A stretch of 51,663 bases of DNA, from assembly GCF_000308375.1 (NCBI RefSeq), contig NZ_BAFQ01000041.1:1-51663 (forward strand). The letters are read 5' to 3'. Below, piece by piece: positions 17,737 to 25,524 of the stretch. The notes below the pieces were generated by a model. The model did not search any database. It saw only the letters and a list, made by a program, of their open reading frames with translations, and had not been told where the DNA came from. Position numbers and translations under genes: made by a program. This DNA is from Nocardia aobensis NBRC 100429 (lineage in GTDB: Bacteria > Actinomycetota > Actinomycetes > Mycobacteriales > Mycobacteriaceae). Within the stretch, counting starts at the first letter, position 1. Every line of letters begins with the position of its first letter.

Positions 17737-18120
17737 TTATTCTTCTGGGTTCCCAGTGGTGGAGGGCTTCGGCGCGTCCATCTCCTCCCGCCACAGTCGT
17801 GCCTTCTCGGCCAGCGGCACGTGGTGATGGTCCTCGTTCATCGCGATTCCGTACTGCCGGCGCGCGTTGGCGGTGCTTTCCCGGATGGCAGCCACGATCT
17901 CGGCGACCAGCTCGTCGTTGCCGAAACGATCGCAGGTGCCGGGTGCGAGATACAGGTCCGTCAGCTGGCCGTACACATTGACCTCGGGAATCACCATCCC
18001 GCTCGGCGAGGGTCGGCGTGCGACTATGCCGTCGGCACGCTCACGCATTTCGGCGATGCGGTGCTTCAGTTCTCGTCCCATCGCCATCGCCACGCGTACA
18101 TCGGGGTGAAGTTCTCTCAT
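17737..18120 (-). CDS. YbaB/EbfC-family protein (EspL-like)
   Basis: This 127-residue protein has a YbaB/EbfC-type core: an N-terminal helix (MGRELKHRIAEMRERADGIV), a central sheet with IPEVNVYGQLTDLYLAPGTC, and a C-terminal helix (ELVAEIVAAIRESTANARRQ). Such proteins are nucleoid-associated in general. In mycobacteria, EspL of the ESX-1 locus has this fold and acts as a secretion partner. The ATG at 18120 has gagg five bases upstream; a TTG directly before it is too close to the ribosome site. It heads the leftward T7SS-type operon. A role as DNA-binding protein or ESX chaperone cannot be decided from sequence. Confidence 0.8.
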   Translation of the reverse strand: MRELHPDVRVAMAMGRELKHRIAEMRERADGIVARRPSPSGMVIPEVNVYGQLTDLYLAPGTCDRFGNDELVAEIVAAIRESTANARRQYGIAMNEDHHHVPLAEKARLWREEMDAPKPSTTGNPEE

Positions 18121-18374
18121 CAATCCTCACGCTGCTCCGGCGAGACATCTCGACATGTCGGCCCGTGAGCCCTGCCGACTCGTCGAACAGAGTCAGGCAC
18201 AGCCCGTCACCGACTGGTCGATATTCAGTCTCTCAACTCGAGTCGCCGCCGCGTGGTGGTGTGATTTCCCACCGTGGGGAAGTGGCTGCTTGCCGCGGCG
18301 CCAACCTCCGCGCCTTCCCGCCCACGGCGTGGTTGAGTGATCCGGAGGAGGCGGCACTCGACCGGGAGGTCAGG

Positions 18375-18914
18375 ATGGATCCGCGGGTACAGGGGAGCGG
18401 CGGCGGCAATGGGCGGCGGCGGGCGGTGCTGTATGCCGCCGCGCGGACCACGCTGACGACGATCGTGCTGGTGGCGCTGTATTTCGCGCTGCCCCTTCAT
18501 CATTTGAACGAGCTGGGTCCGATTCTGGGCTTGTGCGGTGGTCTGGTCGTGGTCGTCGTCCTCATCTACCGGCAGGCCACGCGCATCGTCGCCGCGCCGT
18601 ATCCCGGGCTGCGCGGGGCGGAGGCGCTGACCATGATCGCGGTGGCCTTCATTCTCATGTTCGCCACCACGTACGTGCTGATGTCGGCGGCCGAGCCGGA
18701 CAGTTTCTCGGCGCTGCTGACCCGGATCGACGCGCTCTATTTCACGGTGACCGTGCTGGGGACGGTCGGTTTCGGCGATATCGCGGCGACCTCGCAGGCG
18801 GCGCGCGTCGTGGTGACGGTGCAGATTCTGGCCGATCTGGCGCTCATCGGCGCCGGGGTGCGGGTGCTACTCGCCGCGATACAACGCGGACGTGCGGCGC
18901 GCGAGCCCGAGTGA
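18375..18914 (+). CDS. two-TM potassium channel family protein
   Basis: This 179-residue inner-membrane protein has hydrophobic helices near 15-35, 42-60 and 78-98, a pore loop, and a last helix near 145-165. The selectivity filter TVGFGD is at about residues 130-135 in TVTVLGTVGFGDIAATS, as in KcsA-like channels. There is no RCK/TrkA-N regulatory domain. The ATG at 18375 follows gggaggtcagg. It is followed at 39 bases by the TetR gene on the same strand, but an operator lies between them, so the two may be separate units. Confidence 0.85.
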   Translation: MDPRVQGSGGGNGRRRAVLYAAARTTLTTIVLVALYFALPLHHLNELGPILGLCGGLVVVVVLIYRQATRIVAAPYPGLRGAEALTMIAVAFILMFATTYVLMSAAEPDSFSALLTRIDALYFTVTVLGTVGFGDIAATSQAARVVVTVQILADLALIGAGVRVLLAAIQRGRAAREPE

Positions 18915-18915
18915 G

Positions 18916-18937
18916 TTTCATGCACGTGTGTATGTAA
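18916..18937. promoter_or_regulatory. operator-like site before the TetR gene
   Basis: On the minus strand this reads ttacataca-cacgtgc-atgaaa. The same left half, ttacataca, followed by seven bases and atg, recurs before the operon at 19832. The shared layout suggests both are bound by the TetR regulator encoded at 18953, giving autoregulation. The right half is less perfect here than in the second copy. Confidence 0.5.
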
Positions 18938-18952
18938 GTGTAGGATTTCCGG

Positions 18953-19597
18953 ATGGCCAGATCTGTCGTCGGTAAGCCGCCGCGTCGTACCCAGGAGCAG
19001 CGCAGCAGCGAGATGCGGGTGCGGTTGCTCGACGCGACCATCGATTGCCTGGTCGAATACGGCTATGCGGGCACCACGACGCCACGCGTCGCGGAGCGGG
19101 CCGGGGTCACCCGCGGCGCGCAGGTGCACCACTTCGGTTCCAAAACCGATCTGGTCGTAGCCGCTATTTCCCACCTGGCGCAGCGGCGCACCGAGGCCGC
19201 GATGAAGGAGCTGGGCCGGTTGCGCGCCGGGGACGATCCGATCGGCGCCACCCTGGACGCGATGTGGGAGCTGCACCAGGGGCCGCTGTTCATCGCGGCC
19301 ATGGAGCTGTGGGTGGCCGGCCGCACCGATCCGGTGCTGGCCGCCGAGGCCGAGAAGGTGGAACCGTTCGTCAACAACGCCGTTCTGATGGCGGTATCGC
19401 AGCTGGTCCCGGATGAGTTGCGGCGCAAGGAAGTCCGGGACTTCGCCTATACCGCGATGGATACCCTGCGCGGAATCCTGGTCTCCAACTTCGTATCTCC
19501 GGATCCCGAGCGTGCCCACCGCCGTTGGCAGCGCGCTTCCGCGCACCTGCGTCGTGCCGCCGAATCCGCACTCCCGGGCCTCGGAATCGGCGGCTGA
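18953..19597 (+). CDS. TetR/AcrR family transcriptional regulator
   Basis: This 214-residue repressor-type regulator has an N-terminal helix-turn-helix at about residues 22-68 (LLDATIDCLVEYGYAGTTTP, then RVAERAGVTRGAQVHHFGSK). The TetR hallmark HHFGSKTDLV marks the end of the DNA-binding domain. The C-terminal helical domain would bind a ligand, most plausibly an acyl-CoA or other intermediate of the adjacent pathway. It lies 234 bases upstream of the acyl-CoA operon on the same strand. Matching operator-like sites lie before this gene and before that operon. Confidence 0.92.
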   Translation: MARSVVGKPPRRTQEQRSSEMRVRLLDATIDCLVEYGYAGTTTPRVAERAGVTRGAQVHHFGSKTDLVVAAISHLAQRRTEAAMKELGRLRAGDDPIGATLDAMWELHQGPLFIAAMELWVAGRTDPVLAAEAEKVEPFVNNAVLMAVSQLVPDELRRKEVRDFAYTAMDTLRGILVSNFVSPDPERAHRRWQRASAHLRRAAESALPGLGIGG

Positions 19598-19688
19598 CAC
19601 CCGTACCGCCACGCCGGTGCACCGGCGTCAATGCGCGAGCTGTATCGAGCTACAGAAGCGCCTGTACGTATCAACACAAACGTTCTAG

Positions 19689-19704
19689 CTGGGTATATAC
19701 CCAG
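19689..19704. promoter_or_regulatory. 16-bp perfect palindrome in the operon leader
   Basis: ctgggtatatacccag is a perfect 16-base palindrome without spacer, 143 bases before the thiolase-like gene and about 35 bases before the TetR-type site. It could be a second operator, or its tatata core could overlap a promoter. The binding protein is unknown. Confidence 0.4.
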
Positions 19705-19738
19705 ATCTGACGGCGAAAGCGCACACCCTATTGCGTCT

Positions 19739-19758
19739 TTACATACAGCTCCGTATGT
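19739..19758. promoter_or_regulatory. operator-like inverted repeat before the acyl-CoA operon
   Basis: acatac (19741-19746) and gtatgt (19753-19758) form a perfect inverted repeat with six bases between. With the two bases before it, it shares ttacataca-N7-atg with the site upstream of the TetR gene. It lies about 75 bases before the first gene of the operon, a position suited to repression. Confidence 0.55.
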
Positions 19759-19831
19759 TTGTTTCCAGTTCGATCGGAACGGATCGACCACTGCCGCTCG
19801 CGGAGCGGCCGACTGGGAGAAGGGTGGTTCG

Positions 19832-21049
19832 ATGACGAACAAGGTCTACGTCGTCGGCGTCGGAATGACGAAGTTCGAGAAACCGGGTCGGCGGCAGGTC
19901 GAGGAGGCCGACGGCACCACCCGCGCATGGGACTACCCGGATATGGCCCGCGAATCCGGCACCAAGGCGCTGGCCGATGCCGGGATCGACTACCGGGAGG
20001 TGCAGCAGGCCTACGTCGGCTACGTCTACGGCGAGTCCACCTCCGGCCAGCGCGCGGTCTACGAACTGGGGATGACCGGTATCCCGGTGATCAACGTGAA
20101 CAACAACTGTTCCACCGGCTCCACCGCGCTCTACCTCGCGGCGCAGGCGATTCGGGGCGGGCTGGCCGACTGCACGCTGGCGCTGGGCTTCGAGAAGATG
20201 CAGCCGGGTTCGCTCGGTTCCACCTGGGACGACCGCGAGCAGCCGATGGCCAAGCACATGATGGCGCTGGCCGAGATCTCCGAGGTGCTGTTCCCGCCGG
20301 CGCCGTGGATGTTCGGCGCGGCGGGCCGCGAACATATGAAGCAGTACGGCACCACCGCGGAGCATTTCGCGAAGATCGGGTACAAGAACCACAAGCATTC
20401 GGTGAACAACCCGTATTCGCAGTTCCAGGACGCGTATTCGCTCGACGACATTCTGGGCGCGCGGATGATCTACGACCCGCTCACCAAACTCCAGTGCTCG
20501 CCCACCTCGGACGGTTCGGGTGCGGTGGTCCTCGCCTCCGAGGACTTCGTCGACCGGCACGGTCTGGCCGGGCGCGCGGTGGAGATCGTGGGCCAGGCGA
20601 TGACCACCGATTTCGCCTCCACCTTCGACGGCACCGCGAAGAACCTCATCGGTTACGACATGAATGTGCAAGCCGCGCAGCAGGTTTACCGGCAGGCGGG
20701 CCTCGGTCCGCAGGACTTCCAGGTGATCGAACTGCACGACTGCTTCTCAGCCAACGAACTGCTGCTCTACGAGGCGCTGGGCCTGTGCGGCGAGGGCGAG
20801 GCCGGCAGCCTCATCGACGGCGATCAGACGACCTACGGCGGCAAATGGGTGGTCAACCCGTCCGGCGGCCTCATCTCCAAGGGCCATCCCCTGGGGGCGA
20901 CGGGTCTGGCTCAGTGCAGCGAGCTCACCTGGCAGTTGCGCGGTGACGCCGACAAACGTCAGGTCGAGGGCGTCACCGCCGCCCTGCAGCACAACATCGG
21001 CCTCGGCGGAGCCGCGGTAGTCACCGCCTACCAGCGCGCCGAGCGCTGA
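19832..21049 (+). CDS. thiolase-superfamily lipid-transfer protein
   Basis: This 405-residue protein of the SCP-x/lipid-transfer thiolase group starts [19 protein letters not shown]. The active-site Cys lies in [19 protein letters not shown] near residue 92. [20 protein letters not shown] near residue 303 and [17 protein letters not shown] near residue 347 supply the His motifs of the family. Such enzymes cleave beta-keto or aldol acyl-CoA intermediates of branched, sterol or long-chain substrates. It is the first gene of a rightward operon whose genes complete a beta-oxidation-like set. agaaggg lies about 10 bases before the ATG. Confidence 0.88.
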   Translation: MTNKVYVVGVGMTKFEKPGRRQVEEADGTTRAWDYPDMARESGTKALADAGIDYREVQQAYVGYVYGESTSGQRAVYELGMTGIPVINVNNNCSTGSTALYLAAQAIRGGLADCTLALGFEKMQPGSLGSTWDDREQPMAKHMMALAEISEVLFPPAPWMFGAAGREHMKQYGTTAEHFAKIGYKNHKHSVNNPYSQFQDAYSLDDILGARMIYDPLTKLQCSPTSDGSGAVVLASEDFVDRHGLAGRAVEIVGQAMTTDFASTFDGTAKNLIGYDMNVQAAQQVYRQAGLGPQDFQVIELHDCFSANELLLYEALGLCGEGEAGSLIDGDQTTYGGKWVVNPSGGLISKGHPLGATGLAQCSELTWQLRGDADKRQVEGVTAALQHNIGLGGAAVVTAYQRAER

Positions 21050-21090
21050 AATTTTCCACACCACAAGCGAACTCGACGAGGAGTACGAGC

Positions 21091-21525
21091 ATGGGTCACA
21101 TCGAAGCCACCAAGAACCTCAACGCCACCCCGGACGCGCTGTGGGCGGTCGTCTCGGATCCGCAGACCTGGGACAAATGGTTCACCATTCACGAGCGCTG
21201 GATGGAGGAGCCGCCGGCCACGCTGACCACGGGCTCGAAGCTGGTCGCCAAGATCATGATGCTCGGCATGGCCAACAAGATGGAATGGGTTGTCGAAGAG
21301 GTGAATTCGCCGAACAACCTGGTCCTCAGCGGTGCCGGGATGGCCGGTGTGAAGGTGAAGTTCTCCTTCGACATCGCACCCGAGGGGGCGGGCAGCAAAT
21401 TCTCGGTCTCCGGGGATTTCGAGGGTGCGCTCATCAAGGGCGCGCTGGGCAAGGCGGTCGAGAAGGACGGTGCCAAGCAGCTGGACACCACCCTCGAACA
21501 GCTCGACGCCCTGGCGACGGCCTGA
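21091..21525 (+). CDS. SRPBCC (START-like) family protein
   Basis: This 144-residue protein is a single helix-grip SRPBCC domain. It starts MGHIEATKNLNATPDALWAV, then VSDPQTWDKWF, the usual opening of polyketide-cyclase/START-like proteins. It continues through alternating strands (VVEEVNSPNNLVLSGAG) to a long C-terminal helix (DTTLEQLDALATA). The family binds hydrophobic ligands. A role in carrying or shielding the operon's lipid substrate is inferred from context. The ATG follows gaggag, 41 bases after the thiolase-like gene; the MaoC gene begins four bases after its stop. Confidence 0.85.
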   Translation: MGHIEATKNLNATPDALWAVVSDPQTWDKWFTIHERWMEEPPATLTTGSKLVAKIMMLGMANKMEWVVEEVNSPNNLVLSGAGMAGVKVKFSFDIAPEGAGSKFSVSGDFEGALIKGALGKAVEKDGAKQLDTTLEQLDALATA

Positions 21526-21529
21526 CGAG

Positions 21530-22411
21530 ATGGCGACCGAAACAGGGCCCCGGCCCGTGGAATTCGACGATGCGGGCCTGAACGTCTGGTCCGACGAGGA
21601 GCGGTTCGAGGTCACGCGGGAGCGGATCGCCGAGTACGCCGCCGCCACCAACGACCCGATTCCGGCTCACCTGTCCGGCGATGTCGCCGCCCCCGTCTTC
21701 GCCATCGTCCCCGTCTTCGAGGCGATGATGATGCCGGTGATCGACGTCGTCCCGATGGACATCTTCGGCCGAGTCGTGCACGGCGAGCAGGACTTTCACT
21801 TTCACCGCCCGATCCGGCCCGGTGATCGGCTGGTCTCGCGGGCCAAGGCGATCGGCTACGAGGGCCGCGAGAACGGCACCACCATCACCATTCTCATCGA
21901 ATGCCGGGACTCCGGCGGTGAGCTGGTCAACGAGCAGTACCTGACCGCCTTCTTCCGCAACATCGATGTCGGCAAGCAGGTCGGTGCGAGCGCGCCGCCG
22001 CACAAGTTCGATCCCGGTCTGGAGGCGCAGCCGCCGCTGGCCCGGGTCGCCGCGCACGTGGACGACGATCAGACCTACCGCTATGCCCCCGCCTCCGGCG
22101 ATCCGGTGCCGCTGCACCTGGACGAGCAGGTGGCCAAGGACGCCGGACTGCCCGGCATCATCGCGCACGGTCTGTGCACGATGGCGATGTCGTCGTGGGC
22201 CGTTCTCACCGAGGTCGCCGGTTCCGATGTGCAGCGGTTGAAGCGGTTCGCGGTGCGCTTCTCGAAGATGGTGTTCCCCGGCGACGATCTGGAGACCCAG
22301 ATCTGGAAGGTCGGCTCGACCGGCTCCGACACCACCTACGCGTTCCGCACCGCACGCGGAACCGATCTCGTTCTGACCGACGGCCTGGCGGTCGTCGCCG
22401 ACAACTCGTAG
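21530..22411 (+). CDS. MaoC-like double hot-dog dehydratase
   Basis: This 293-residue protein has two hot-dog halves. The N-terminal half (about 10-150) is degenerate, with HGEQDFHFHRPIRPGDRL. The C-terminal half carries the hydratase 2 motif YAPASGDPVPLHLDEQVAKD followed by GLPGIIAHGLCTM near residue 185; the Asp and His are the catalytic pair. Such enzymes hydrate enoyl-CoA, giving 3-hydroxyacyl-CoA. It lies between the SRPBCC and SDR genes with gaps of 4 and 14 bases, so it is part of the same transcript. Confidence 0.9.
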   Translation: MATETGPRPVEFDDAGLNVWSDEERFEVTRERIAEYAAATNDPIPAHLSGDVAAPVFAIVPVFEAMMMPVIDVVPMDIFGRVVHGEQDFHFHRPIRPGDRLVSRAKAIGYEGRENGTTITILIECRDSGGELVNEQYLTAFFRNIDVGKQVGASAPPHKFDPGLEAQPPLARVAAHVDDDQTYRYAPASGDPVPLHLDEQVAKDAGLPGIIAHGLCTMAMSSWAVLTEVAGSDVQRLKRFAVRFSKMVFPGDDLETQIWKVGSTGSDTTYAFRTARGTDLVLTDGLAVVADNS

Positions 22412-22425
22412 TCGAGGAGACTGTC

Positions 22426-23295
22426 ATGGGTGTTTTGGATGGGCGGGTCGCCGTCATCACCGGCGCGGGCCGCGGCATCGGACGCGAACACGCGCTGTTG
22501 TTCGCGCGGGAGGGCGCCTCGGTCGTGGTGAACGACCTGGGCGGCAGCAACGCAGGGGAGGGCGCCGACGCCGGACCGGCGCAGGAGGTGGTGGACGAGA
22601 TCCGCGCCGCGGGCGGGAAGGCGGTGGCCAACACCGACAACGTCGCGCAGTGGGATGGTGCGAAAAACCTGGTGGACCAGGCGATTGCGGAATTCGGCAC
22701 GCTGGACGTGGTGATCAACAACGCCGGCATCCTGCGCGACGGGTTCATCGCCGGCCTGGAGGAATCGCAGTGGGACGCCGTCATCGCGGTGCACCTGAAA
22801 GGCCACTTCAATGTGCTGCGCCACGCCTCGGCGTATTGGAAGGACCAGTCGAAGGCCGGTAAGCAACCCAACGCCGCCGTCGTCAACACCGCCTCGGCCT
22901 CCGGCGTCACCCTGCCCAACGCCGGCCAGGCCAACTACGGCGCGGCCAAGGCCGGTATCGCCGCGTTGACGCTGGTCGCCGCGGAGGAATTGGAGCGTTA
23001 CGGCGTGCGCGTCAACGCCATCGCCCCGATGGCACGCACGCGCCTGACCCTGGCCACACCCGGAATGGGGGCGATCTTCGCCGCCGAGGTGGGCGAGGGT
23101 GAATTCGATGCCTTCAGCCCGGCCAACATCTCGCCGCTGGTCGCCTACCTGGCCACCGACAAATGCCCGGTCACCGGCAAGGTCTTCGCCGTCCAGGGCG
23201 GCGCCATCTCCGAGCTCGGCGGCTGGCACGACGTGAAGACCATCGAAACCGAGGGTCCCTGGCTGATCGACGACATCGCAGCCCGGCTGCCCTGA
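22426..23295 (+). CDS. SDR family 3-hydroxyacyl-CoA dehydrogenase-like oxidoreductase
   Basis: This 289-residue short-chain dehydrogenase has a Rossmann nucleotide-binding motif, VAVITGAGRGIGREHALLFA, near residue 8. NNAG (INNAGILRDG) lies near residue 104, the catalytic Ser in VVNTASASGVTL near 158, and YGAAKAG with Tyr and Lys near 174. The family relative is the 17-beta-HSD4/MFE-like SDR that oxidises 3-hydroxyacyl-CoA, which fits the preceding hydratase. A gaggag ribosome site precedes the ATG. The next gene, the acyl-CoA dehydrogenase, starts 17 bases after its stop. Confidence 0.92.
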   Translation: MGVLDGRVAVITGAGRGIGREHALLFAREGASVVVNDLGGSNAGEGADAGPAQEVVDEIRAAGGKAVANTDNVAQWDGAKNLVDQAIAEFGTLDVVINNAGILRDGFIAGLEESQWDAVIAVHLKGHFNVLRHASAYWKDQSKAGKQPNAAVVNTASASGVTLPNAGQANYGAAKAGIAALTLVAAEELERYGVRVNAIAPMARTRLTLATPGMGAIFAAEVGEGEFDAFSPANISPLVAYLATDKCPVTGKVFAVQGGAISELGGWHDVKTIETEGPWLIDDIAARLP

Positions 23296-23312
23296 CGCAG
23301 AGGAGAACGACG

Positions 23313-24569
23313 ATGTTCGAATGGTCCGAGACCGACGAGATGATCCGCGCGGCCGTGCGCGCCTTCATCGACAAGGAGATCCGGCCGCATCTGGACGCTC
23401 TCGACAGCGGTGAGATGCCGCCGTATCCGATCCTGCGAAAACTGTTCGGTGAGTTCGGCATCGACGTCATGGGCGCCGAGGCGATCGAGAAGATGCTCGC
23501 CAAACAGCGTGCCGCCGAGGCCGCGCCGGACGAGGCGGGCCAACGCGACAAGAAGCCCAGGGCCGGGGGTGACCCGTTCGGCGAGCAGCAGTCCTTGATG
23601 GCGGTGCTGATCAGCGAATTGTCCGGCGTCAGTATGGGTTTGGTCGCGGCGATGGGCGTCTCCATCGGCCTCGGCGCGGCCACCATCATGTCGCGCGGCA
23701 CGCTCGCGCAGAAGGCGCGCTGGCTCGCCGATATCGTGACCTTGAAGAAGGTGGCGGCGTGGGCCATCACGGAACCGGATTCGGGTTCGGATGCCTTCGG
23801 CGGCATGAAGACCTCGGTCAAGCGTGACGGCGAGGACTACATCCTCAACGGCCAGAAGACCTTCATCACCAACGGTCCCTACGCCGATGTGGTGGTCGTC
23901 TACGCCAAACTCGACGAGGGCGACGGCACGGACAGGCGCGATCGCAAGGTGCTCACCTTCGTCCTCGACAAGGGCATGGAGGGTTTCACCCAGGGCAAAC
24001 CGTTCAAGAAGATGGGTTTGCACTCCTCGCCCACCGGCGAATTGTTCTTCGACAACGTGCGATTGGGCAGAGACCGTTTGCTCGGCGAGACCGAGGAACA
24101 CAAGGGCGGCGACGGTCGCGAAAGCGCGCGAACGAGTTTCGTCGCCGAGCGGGTGGGCGTGGGCTTCATGGCGCTGGGCATCATCAACGAATGTCACCGG
24201 CTCTGTGTGGAATACGCCAAGACCCGCACGCTGTGGGGTCAGGAGATCGGACGCTTCCAGCTGGTGCAGCTCAAGCTCGCGAAGATGGAGATCGCCCGCA
24301 TCAACGTGCAGAACATGGTCTTCAACACCCTCGAACGCGGCCGCGCGGGGAAGCCGCCCACGCTGGCCGAGGCCTCGGCGATCAAATTGTACTGCTCGGA
24401 GACGGCCACCGAGGTCGCGATGGAGGCCGTGCAACTGTTCGGCGGCAACGGCTACATGCAGGAATATCGCGTCGAACAACTCGCCCGCGATGCCAAATCG
24501 CTGATGATCTACGCCGGCAGCAACGAGATCCAGGTGACCCACATCGCGAAGGGTCTGCTGGGCCGGTGA
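23313..24569 (+). CDS. acyl-CoA dehydrogenase
   Basis: This 418-residue FAD flavoenzyme introduces the 2,3-double bond into acyl-CoA. It starts MFEWSETDEMIRAAVRAFID. The flavin/substrate motif is WAITEPDSGSDAFGGMKTS near residue 150, followed by LNGQKTFITNG. The C-terminal helices end in RDAKSLMIYAGSNEIQ, where acyl-CoA dehydrogenases contact FAD and substrate. A charged insert near residue 70 (AAPDEAGQRDKKPRAGGDPF) is longer than in classical enzymes. It is the fifth gene of the operon, and its TGA overlaps the next GTG by four bases. Confidence 0.94.
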   Translation: MFEWSETDEMIRAAVRAFIDKEIRPHLDALDSGEMPPYPILRKLFGEFGIDVMGAEAIEKMLAKQRAAEAAPDEAGQRDKKPRAGGDPFGEQQSLMAVLISELSGVSMGLVAAMGVSIGLGAATIMSRGTLAQKARWLADIVTLKKVAAWAITEPDSGSDAFGGMKTSVKRDGEDYILNGQKTFITNGPYADVVVVYAKLDEGDGTDRRDRKVLTFVLDKGMEGFTQGKPFKKMGLHSSPTGELFFDNVRLGRDRLLGETEEHKGGDGRESARTSFVAERVGVGFMALGIINECHRLCVEYAKTRTLWGQEIGRFQLVQLKLAKMEIARINVQNMVFNTLERGRAGKPPTLAEASAIKLYCSETATEVAMEAVQLFGGNGYMQEYRVEQLARDAKSLMIYAGSNEIQVTHIAKGLLGR

Positions 24570-25417
24570 TCACGGAATCCCGGGTCCGCTACAACGGCGT
24601 GCGGACCCGGGCGTTGACCACCGACGGGGCGGGTGTGCCGATCCTGCTGCTGCACGGCTTCGCCGACTGCGCCGACACCTGGCGCGGCGTTCTCGCGGAA
24701 CTGGATCGGCGGGGCCGGGCGGCGGTGGCCGTCGACGTGGTCGGCCACGGCGTCGCCGGCGCGTTCGCTCCTGGACCACTGCTCGCGCAGCTGGATCGAT
24801 TCGTCGACGGCGTGCTCGAAACCACCGGACCTGTTGTGGTGGCGGGCAATTCACTCGGCGCCATGATGGCGGTGCGGGCAGCGCAGCGGCGGCCGGAATC
24901 GGTGCGGGCCGGGGTGACACTGGACGAGCCGATCCTCTCGGCCGATCGGATGGCCCGCTTGGCCCGGGGTGCGCGCACCCCGGCACTGGTCGCGCGGCTG
25001 GGGACGCTGCCGGTGCCCGCCGGCCTGGCGCGCCGCCTGGTCCGCCGGTCGGTGCGCACACTGCTCTACGGCCGTCCCGCAGGCGCGGACCCGGTGGTGC
25101 TGGACCGCTGGTGTGAGCGCTACGGGCAGCGGGAGCGCATGTTCTGGCTGCTCGAACACGCGGTCCGGTTCGCGCACGAGACGGTCGCGGGGTATTCCCT
25201 CGACGCCATCGACTGCCCGATGCTGATCGTGCACGGTCGCAAGGACCGCATCATCCCGCCGCAGGCCAGCCGGGAACTGCATCGCCTGGTGCCCGGCAGT
25301 GAGCTGATCATTCTGCCCACCGCCGGGCACTGTCCGCAGCTCGACGATCCGGCCGCGGTCGCGGCGCTGATCGCCGATTTCGCCGACGCGCAGCGATCCG
25401 CTCGGACAGCGAAATAG
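24566..25417 (+). CDS. alpha/beta hydrolase
   Basis: This 283-residue alpha/beta-hydrolase has PILLLHGFADCADTWRGV near residue 27 forming the oxyanion region. The nucleophile elbow is VVVAGNSLGAMMAVRAA near residue 92, with Ser in GNSLG. MLIVHGRKDRIIPP near residue 220 carries the Asp, and PTAGHCPQLDDP near 250 the His. The GTG start overlaps the acyl-CoA dehydrogenase stop (GTGA), so it is translationally coupled to the catabolic operon. It may hydrolyse an ester or acyl-CoA of that pathway; the substrate is unknown. Confidence 0.88.
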   Translation: MITESRVRYNGVRTRALTTDGAGVPILLLHGFADCADTWRGVLAELDRRGRAAVAVDVVGHGVAGAFAPGPLLAQLDRFVDGVLETTGPVVVAGNSLGAMMAVRAAQRRPESVRAGVTLDEPILSADRMARLARGARTPALVARLGTLPVPAGLARRLVRRSVRTLLYGRPAGADPVVLDRWCERYGQRERMFWLLEHAVRFAHETVAGYSLDAIDCPMLIVHGRKDRIIPPQASRELHRLVPGSELIILPTAGHCPQLDDPAAVAALIADFADAQRSARTAK

Positions 25418-25524
25418 GCGCGGTCGCAACAGGTTCCGGCGGCCCTGTGGATCCGGTGCGGCCGGTCATCCTCTGCTCGCCGGTGTGATCGAGGCCGGCA
25501 TCACGCTCGAGACGGAGAGAACAC

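Noticed and set aside
23145..24542. Minus-strand frame opposite the acyl-CoA dehydrogenase
   Set aside because: It is an antisense shadow of a well-conserved enzyme gene with no recognisable product.
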